A program made the position numbers and the translations under genes. Positions 13,088 through 18,635 of a DNA stretch of 18,635 bases are shown piece by piece. The DNA comes from an uncultured Catenibacterium sp. (GTDB lineage: Bacteria > Bacillota_I > Bacilli_A > Erysipelotrichales > Coprobacillaceae): NCBI RefSeq assembly GCF_900540665.1, contig NZ_UQGV01000043.1, positions 1 through 18,635 of the forward strand, in the 5' to 3' direction. Numbering within the stretch: position 1 is the stretch's first letter; every line of letters begins with the position of its first letter. The notes under the pieces were generated by a model that searched no databases, had not been told where the DNA came from, and was given only the letters and a program-made list of their open reading frames with translations.

Positions 13088-14162
13088 TCTGATTCAATTT
13101 CGTAATTATGAAAAGCAGACCTTTCATTTTCATCCACTGGTTAATATTATCATTGGGGATAATGCACAGGGTAAAACGAATATACTTGAAGCAATTTATC
13201 TCTTGTCGACAACAAGAAGCTTTAAGTCCCGTATGCTTGATGAAATGATCATGTTTGATCAGTCTTATACACGTGTGTCAGGTCATGTTATGAATGGCAC
13301 ACGTCCTTATGATTTAAAGGTTGTTGTGTCTAAAGATGGCAAGAAGGCTTTTATTAATGATAAGGCTGTGAGTAAGACAAGTGATTATCTGGGTTATTTT
13401 AATGTGATCTTATTTACTCCTCAGGATCTGCAATTGATTAAAGGGTCTCCTAAAATGAGGCGAACTTTGATAGATACTGAGATTTCTAAGATTTCACCAA
13501 TTTATATGTTTAACTTGAATAAATATAATAAATTGATGAAGGAAAGAAATAAGTACTTAAAGATGCTTCATGATGGACATAAGAAACCTGATATGTATCT
13601 AGAGGTACTGAGTGAAGAGATGGCAGAATTAGAAGAAGATCTGATTCAAAGACGTATGAAGTTCATAGAGTTATTGAATGAGATCAGTGGAAAGATGTAT
13701 GCCTATATTTCTGGTAAAGAAAAGCTTGTTTTGAGATATCATACGCAGTTCAAGGATATTTCAAAAGAGGGTATTCTTGATAAATATAAAAAGAATTATA
13801 AGCGAGATATATTCCAAGGAACGACCGTAGATGGTGTTCATAAAGATGATTTAAAAATCTTTTTAGATGAGAATGATGCGGGTATGTTTGCATCCCAGGG
13901 ACAACAGCGTTCTATTATCTTATCAATAAAGATTGCATTAGTAGAGATTGTGAAGATGCAGATAGGTGAGTATCCTGTCTTGTTGTTAGATGATGTATTG
14001 AGTGAATTAGATGAAGAGAGAAAGATGAAGCTTTTGAATCTGATTGATCATAAGGTACAGACATTTATTACAACAACGCATTTTGATTTAGGCTATCATC
14101 ATTCACTAGATGATGCTTTGGTTTTAAGAATAGAGAAAGGAACGTTGAAGGAGGATAAGTAA
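13068..14162 (+). CDS. recF: DNA replication and repair protein RecF
   Basis: A 364-residue SMC-like ATPase that helps RecO/RecR load RecA at single-strand gaps. It opens with MEIKTLNLIQFRNYE, then Walker A GDNAQGKT (30-37), the ABC-type signature SQGQQRS (276-282) and Walker B LLLDD followed by VLSELD (305-315). The conserved TTRSFK block is at 48-53. There is no visible SD before the ATG, which lies 20 bases inside yaaA, so translation must depend on coupling to yaaA. It ends with GAAGGAGGATAAG, which provides the gyrB ribosome site, and its stop codon abuts the gyrB start. Confidence 0.97.
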   Translation: MEIKTLNLIQFRNYEKQTFHFHPLVNIIIGDNAQGKTNILEAIYLLSTTRSFKSRMLDEMIMFDQSYTRVSGHVMNGTRPYDLKVVVSKDGKKAFINDKAVSKTSDYLGYFNVILFTPQDLQLIKGSPKMRRTLIDTEISKISPIYMFNLNKYNKLMKERNKYLKMLHDGHKKPDMYLEVLSEEMAELEEDLIQRRMKFIELLNEISGKMYAYISGKEKLVLRYHTQFKDISKEGILDKYKKNYKRDIFQGTTVDGVHKDDLKIFLDENDAGMFASQGQQRSIILSIKIALVEIVKMQIGEYPVLLLDDVLSELDEERKMKLLNLIDHKVQTFITTTHFDLGYHHSLDDALVLRIEKGTLKEDK

Positions 14163-16088
14163 ATGGAAGAAAAAGTAGAACATTATGATGAATCCGATAT
14201 TCAAGTCTTAGAAGGGCTAGAAGCCGTTAGAAAGAGACCTGGTATGTATATCGGGACAACGTCTGCAAGAGGTTTACATCATCTTGTATGGGAAATAGTG
14301 GATAACTCTATCGATGAAGCACTCGCAGGCTTCTGTAATAAGATTAGAGTTGTATTATTACCAGGTGATGTTGTAAAGGTCATTGATAATGGTCGTGGTA
14401 TGCCTACTGGTATGAATGCGAAGACAGGTAAGAATACAATTGAAACTATTTTTACTGTATTACATGCCGGTGGTAAATTCGGAGGAGGAGGCTATAAGGT
14501 CTCTGGTGGTCTACATGGTGTAGGTGCCTCTGTTGTAAATGCCTTGAGTGAATGGCTAGAAGTTTACGTTCACCGTGAAGGACATATTTACTATCAACGT
14601 TTTGAAAATGGTGGAACACCTGTTGGTTCTTTAAAGGTTGTAGGAGATTGTGAACAGGAAGAAACAGGAACAACTGTAGTATTTAAGGCAGATCCTGAAA
14701 TCTTTACTGAAACAACTATATATGACTATGGAACACTGAGTCAGAGATTAAGAGAGCTTGCGTTCTTAAATAAAGGCTTAAAGCTTGTATTGGAGGATGA
14801 AAGATTAGATCCTGCAAAAGTAGATGAATATCATTATGAAGGTGGTTTAAGAGAGTATGTCGCTTTCTTGAATAAGAATAAGACACCATTACATGATCGT
14901 ATTATTGATTGTGAAGATACAATGAATGATATTTCCGTGGAAATAGCTATGCAGTACAATGATGGTTATCAGCCAAATATCTATTCATTCTGTAATAATA
15001 TTAATACACATGAAGGTGGAACACATGAAGAAGGTTTCCGCTTAGCTTTAACACGTGTTATTAATAACTATGCAAAAAGTCATAACTTCTTAAAGGATAA
15101 AGATGAGTCTTTAAGTGGTGATGACTGTCGTGAAGGTTTAACTGCGATTGTATCAGTTAAGCATCCTGATCCTCAGTATGAAGGACAGACAAAGACTAAA
15201 TTAGGTAATGCGGAAGTAAGAAAGATTGTATCTACTATTCTTGCGAATGCATTAGATAAGTTCTTATTAGAAAATCCTGATACTGCGAAGATTATCATGG
15301 ATAAAGTCACATTGGCTTCTAAGGCAAGAATGGCAGCGAAGCGTGCAAGAGAAATGACTAGAAGAAAGACAGCACTAGATGTTTCTAATCTTCCTGGTAA
15401 GCTTGCAGACTGTTCTTCTAAGGATCCAAGTGAATGTGAAATATTCATCGTCGAAGGGGACTCTGCCGGAGGTAGTGCGAAATCTGGTAGAGATAGAAAG
15501 ATTCAGGCTATTCTTCCTTTAAGAGGTAAGATCTTGAATGTTGAAAAAGCACGTTTAGAAAGAATTCTTGGTAATGCGGAAATTAGATCTATGATTACCG
15601 CATTTGGTACTGGTATTGGTGATGAGTTTGATATCAATAAACTACGTTATCATAAGATTGTCATCATGACCGATGCCGATGTCGATGGTGGTCATATTAG
15701 AATCTTGATGCTTACTTTCTTATATCGTTATTTAAAGCCATTGATTGAGAATGGTTATGTTTATGCCGCTCAGCCACCTCTTTATTTACTAAGACATGGT
15801 AAGGATGATCATTATTTATATAGTGATTATGAGTTAGATAAACTAAAAGAAGAACTTGGTCCTAATGCGAAATATACAATTCAGCGTTATAAAGGGCTAG
15901 GTGAAATGAATCCAGAACAGTTATGGGAAACAACTATGAATCCTGAAAATCGTGTATTAAATAGAATTCAGTTAGATGATGCAATGCAGGCTGATCAGCT
16001 ATTTGATATGTTGATGGGTGAACGTGTTGAACCTAGAAGAGATTTCATTAGAGAAAATGCGAAGTATGTAGAAAATCTTGATATTTAA
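14163..16088 (+). CDS. gyrB: DNA gyrase subunit B
   Basis: The 641-residue ATPase subunit of gyrase, which with GyrA introduces negative supercoils. GHKL motifs: E44 and N48 (WEIVDNSIDEA), D75-x-G-x-G79 (IDNGRGM), GGLHGVGAS (115-123), and the QTKTKLGN lysine loop (342-349). TOPRIM motifs: E431 (EGDSAGGSAKSGRD) and D504-x-D506-x-D508 (TDADVDGGHIR). The C-terminal YKGLGEMNPEQLWETTMNP is the GyrA-contacting segment. Length is right for a gram-positive GyrB without the enterobacterial insert. Starts directly after the recF stop; SD AGGAGG lies in the recF end. No resistance-type change is obvious. Confidence 0.98.
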   Translation: MEEKVEHYDESDIQVLEGLEAVRKRPGMYIGTTSARGLHHLVWEIVDNSIDEALAGFCNKIRVVLLPGDVVKVIDNGRGMPTGMNAKTGKNTIETIFTVLHAGGKFGGGGYKVSGGLHGVGASVVNALSEWLEVYVHREGHIYYQRFENGGTPVGSLKVVGDCEQEETGTTVVFKADPEIFTETTIYDYGTLSQRLRELAFLNKGLKLVLEDERLDPAKVDEYHYEGGLREYVAFLNKNKTPLHDRIIDCEDTMNDISVEIAMQYNDGYQPNIYSFCNNINTHEGGTHEEGFRLALTRVINNYAKSHNFLKDKDESLSGDDCREGLTAIVSVKHPDPQYEGQTKTKLGNAEVRKIVSTILANALDKFLLENPDTAKIIMDKVTLASKARMAAKRAREMTRRKTALDVSNLPGKLADCSSKDPSECEIFIVEGDSAGGSAKSGRDRKIQAILPLRGKILNVEKARLERILGNAEIRSMITAFGTGIGDEFDINKLRYHKIVIMTDADVDGGHIRILMLTFLYRYLKPLIENGYVYAAQPPLYLLRHGKDDHYLYSDYELDKLKEELGPNAKYTIQRYKGLGEMNPEQLWETTMNPENRVLNRIQLDDAMQADQLFDMLMGERVEPRRDFIRENAKYVENLDI

Positions 16089-16102
16089 GGAAGGAGACAG
16101 TC

Positions 16103-18550
16103 ATGGAACAAAGAGGTATTAAAGATATACAGTTAACAGGTGAAATGAAGAAATCATTCATGGAATATGCGATGAGTGTTATTGTGGCTAGAGCTCTTCC
16201 TGATGCGAAAGATGGTTTAAAGCCAGTACAGAGACGTATTATTCATGGTATGAATGAATTAGGCTGTTATAGTGATAAGCCTTATAAGAAGTCTGCCCGT
16301 ATTGTTGGGGAAGTAATGGGGAAATATCACCCACATGGTGATAGTTCTATTTATGAAGCCCTTGTACGTATGGCACAGGATTTCTCATATAGATATATGT
16401 TAGTAGATGGACATGGTAACTTTGGTTCTATTGATGGTGATGGCGCTGCCGCAATGCGTTATACAGAATCAAGAATGTCTAAGATTGCGATGGAAATGGT
16501 AAGAGATATCAACAAGGATACTGTTGATTTTGTCCCTAACTATGATGGTGAAGAAAAGGAACCTAATGTGCTTCCTTCTCGTATTCCAAATTTATTGATT
16601 AATGGGTCTACTGGTATTGCGGTAGGTATGGCAACAAATATTCCTTCACATAACTTAGGTGAAGTGATTGATGCGATTCTCGCTGTTTCTAAGAACCCTG
16701 ATATTACAATTACAGAGTTAATGGATAATTATATCCCTGGTCCTGATTTCCCTACAGGAGCCTATATTTTAGGTCGTGGGGCTATTAAGAAAGCGTATGA
16801 GACTGGGAATGGCCTTATTGTCATGAGAGCGAAGACTGATATTGAAGATATCGGAAATAATAAGAAAGCAATTATCGTAACTGAATTACCATATATGGTC
16901 AATAAGGCACGTTTAATTGAAAAGATTGCAGCTCATGTAAAAGAGAAGAATATCGATGGTATTACAGAATTAAGAGATGAATCTGACCGTGAAGGTATTC
17001 GTATCGTTATTGAGTTAAGAAGAGATGTACAGCCAGAAGTTATTTTAAATCAGTTATATAAGTTAACTGCATTACAGACTACTTTTGGTGTCAATAATAT
17101 TGCCTTAGTCAATGGAGAACCTAAGACATTGTCTTTAAAAGAAATGATTAATGTTTACTTAGAACATCAGGAAGATGTTATTCGTAGAAGAACATTATTT
17201 GATTTAAAAAAGGCAGAAGATCGTGCGCATATCTTAGATGGTTTAAAGCGTGCTATTGATCAGATTGATGCGATTATTAATTTAATTAGAAGTTCTCGTA
17301 CAACAGAAATCATTCAGCAGAGATTAATGGATGAATTTGATATGTCTGAAAGACAGGCAAAGGCTATCCGTGAAATGCAGTTACAGAGACTTGCTGGATT
17401 AGAAAGAGAAAAGATTGAGAATGAATTAAATGCATTATTAGAAACAATCGCAGATTTAAAGGATATTCTTGCGAATAAAGAAAGAATTATTGCGATTATT
17501 GATCAGGAACTTCTCGAAATCAAAGCAAAGTATGGTGATAAGAGAAGAACTGAAATCATTCAGGGTTCATTTGATATTGAAGATGAAGATTTAATTCCTG
17601 AAGAAGATGTCGTTATTTCTTTAACTAATAATGGTTATGTAAAACGTATGCCTATTGATACTTATAAAGCGCAAAATAGAGGTGGTAAAGGTATCAAGGG
17701 TATGAGTACAAATAATGATGATGTTGTAGATTCATTGATGAATATGTCTACTCATGATGATTTATTGATCTTTACTAACTTTGGTAAGGTATATCGAATG
17801 AAGGGATATAATATTCCTGAATTTGGTAGACAGGCAAAGGGTCTTCCTATTATCAACTTATTGAATATGGATAAGGATGAACAGGTGAAGACTATGATCT
17901 CTATTACACCTTCTGAAGTAGATGAATCACATTTCTTATTCTTTGTGACTAAAGATGGTTTAGTAAAGAGAACTGGATTACCTGAATTCGAAAACATCAG
18001 ACAATCTGGTAAGCTTGCACTCACATTACGTGAGGGTGATGAATTGGTTGATGTTAAATTGACTAATGGTAAGAGTGAAATTCTTCTTGCAGCTGCGAAT
18101 GGTAAGGCTATTCGTTTTGATGAAAATGATGTGAGACCAATGGGACGTTCGGCAAGTGGTGTTAAGGGTATGAATGTAGATGATAGTCATATTATTGGTG
18201 TGACTACAAATACTGAAGGACAAAATATCTTGATCATTACTGAAAAGGGTTATGGTAAGATGTCACCACTAGAAGAATATCGTTTATCTAAACGTGGTGG
18301 TAAAGGTGTTAAGACTGTTAATATTACTGAGAAGAATGGTGAATTAGTCAGCATTAAAGCTGTAGAAGGTAATGAAGACTTAATGATCATTACGAATGAA
18401 GGTATTATTATCAGATTACCTATGGAACAGGTAAAGAGTGCTGGAAGAGCTACACAGGGTGTAAGACTTATTAAAGTAGGTGAAGGTGCTTCTGTTTCAA
18501 GTATTACAGTTGTAGATAAAGAATCGGAAGAAGAAACGACTGAAGAATAA
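16103..18550 (+). CDS. gyrA: DNA gyrase subunit A
   Basis: The 815-residue breakage-reunion subunit. The active-site Tyr is Y120 (GAAAMRYTE), and the quinolone-determining segment reads HPHGDSSIYEALVRMAQ with S81 and E85 at the positions of E. coli S83 and D87, i.e. a susceptible-type pattern. The coiled-coil tower lies around 360-500 and the six-blade C-terminal DNA-wrapping domain follows, with a GyrA-box of the form QNRGGKG near residue 530, which marks it as gyrase rather than ParC. The tail is acidic (ESEEETTEE). It begins 14 bases after gyrB with GGAGA upstream and ends at a terminator. Confidence 0.98.
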   Translation: MEQRGIKDIQLTGEMKKSFMEYAMSVIVARALPDAKDGLKPVQRRIIHGMNELGCYSDKPYKKSARIVGEVMGKYHPHGDSSIYEALVRMAQDFSYRYMLVDGHGNFGSIDGDGAAAMRYTESRMSKIAMEMVRDINKDTVDFVPNYDGEEKEPNVLPSRIPNLLINGSTGIAVGMATNIPSHNLGEVIDAILAVSKNPDITITELMDNYIPGPDFPTGAYILGRGAIKKAYETGNGLIVMRAKTDIEDIGNNKKAIIVTELPYMVNKARLIEKIAAHVKEKNIDGITELRDESDREGIRIVIELRRDVQPEVILNQLYKLTALQTTFGVNNIALVNGEPKTLSLKEMINVYLEHQEDVIRRRTLFDLKKAEDRAHILDGLKRAIDQIDAIINLIRSSRTTEIIQQRLMDEFDMSERQAKAIREMQLQRLAGLEREKIENELNALLETIADLKDILANKERIIAIIDQELLEIKAKYGDKRRTEIIQGSFDIEDEDLIPEEDVVISLTNNGYVKRMPIDTYKAQNRGGKGIKGMSTNNDDVVDSLMNMSTHDDLLIFTNFGKVYRMKGYNIPEFGRQAKGLPIINLLNMDKDEQVKTMISITPSEVDESHFLFFVTKDGLVKRTGLPEFENIRQSGKLALTLREGDELVDVKLTNGKSEILLAAANGKAIRFDENDVRPMGRSASGVKGMNVDDSHIIGVTTNTEGQNILIITEKGYGKMSPLEEYRLSKRGGKGVKTVNITEKNGELVSIKAVEGNEDLMIITNEGIIIRLPMEQVKSAGRATQGVRLIKVGEGASVSSITVVDKESEEETTEE

Positions 18551-18552
18551 GG

Positions 18553-18580
18553 AGTTGTCACATGACAACTTCTTTTTTCT
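18553..18580 (+). terminator. Terminator after gyrA
   Basis: AGTTGTC (18553-18559) pairs with GACAACT (18564-18570), perfect and extendable into the ACAT loop, and is followed by TCTTTTTTCT. It starts two bases after the gyrA stop. Confidence 0.88.
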
Positions 18581-18581
18581 A

Positions 18582-18635
18582 GTGTGCCGGGCATGGCACT
18601 GATTCAGTCGGAGATAGTCCGACCACAGGTAATTA
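18582..18635 (+). mobile_element. Probable class C group II intron, 5' end only
   Basis: Directly after the gyrA terminator T-tract the sequence turns GC-rich and begins GTGTGCCGGGCATGG, matching the GUGYG start of group II introns and closely resembling, from memory, the class C opening GUGUGCCCGGCAUGGG. A second block GTCGGAGATAGTCCGAC forms a stem (18607-18612 with 18618-18623) at the place where class C introns have GGGUGAGAGUCCC. A first stem GTGCC/GGCAC is at 18584-18588/18595-18599. Class C introns are known to insert just behind intrinsic terminators, which is where this lies. The reverse-transcriptase gene and 3' end would be beyond the window. Only 54 bases are visible, so another structured RNA is not excluded. 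Confidence 0.65.

Noticed and set aside
17752..18594. Minus-strand frames within gyrA
   Set aside because: Antisense shadows of the well-conserved gyrA coding sequence.

Overview
The window is a chromosomal replication-origin region of a low-GC Firmicute. The order rpmH-rnpA-yidC-jag reading left and dnaA-dnaN-yaaA(S4)-recF-gyrB-gyrA reading right, from an AT-rich gap full of DnaA-box-like sites, is the classic Firmicute oriC layout. AT-rich base use, strong AGGAGG ribosome sites, the short DnaA linker domain and many gut-type accessory pieces suggest an Erysipelotrichia/Coprobacillaceae-like gut bacterium. The lineage is inference; no species can be named from the sequence alone. TGG encodes Trp and all genes read in the standard code.

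Left accessory region (1-4800). A fragment of a TnpB (IS200/IS605-type) C-terminus lies at the left edge on the minus strand. It is followed by a minus-strand pair (a BRCT-domain protein, then a possible DUF4299 protein), a divergent membrane-anchored metallophosphoesterase, and a stand-alone double-PRD protein with a clear promoter and terminator. A compact locus at 3404-3669 looks like a type I toxin-antitoxin module: a 28-residue hydrophobic peptide starting at TTG with a sequestered SD, a bidirectional terminator and a convergent antisense promoter. Next is a decayed AlbA-type ATP-binding protein with an internal deletion, a frameshift and a 30/42-bp coding repeat, and then a small structured RNA candidate ending in its own terminator.

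Leftward core arm (4800-9660, minus strand). rpmH, rnpA, yidC and jag are driven from a near-consensus promoter at 9628-9656 and end at a strong terminator after jag. A MATE transporter and mnmE (tRNA U34 modification GTPase) follow as a translationally coupled pair. The usual mnmG/rsmG/parAB continuation is absent here. YidC carries Asn where the conserved groove Arg is expected.

Origin (about 9713-10046 and 11460-11580). It is bipartite around dnaA: upstream DnaA-like boxes mostly of the form TTATTCACA, including an 18-bp perfect palindrome, and downstream two abutting TTATGCACA boxes followed by an AT-rich putative unwinding region.

Rightward core arm (10101-18580, plus strand). dnaA and dnaN come first, then after a terminator and an extended -10 promoter the yaaA-recF-gyrB-gyrA operon with overlapping or abutting genes. 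These supply the initiator, clamp, repair loader and gyrase. Directly after the gyrA terminator the window ends inside a GC-rich structured sequence beginning GTGTG, which resembles the 5' end of a bacterial class C group II intron, a class known to insert behind terminators.
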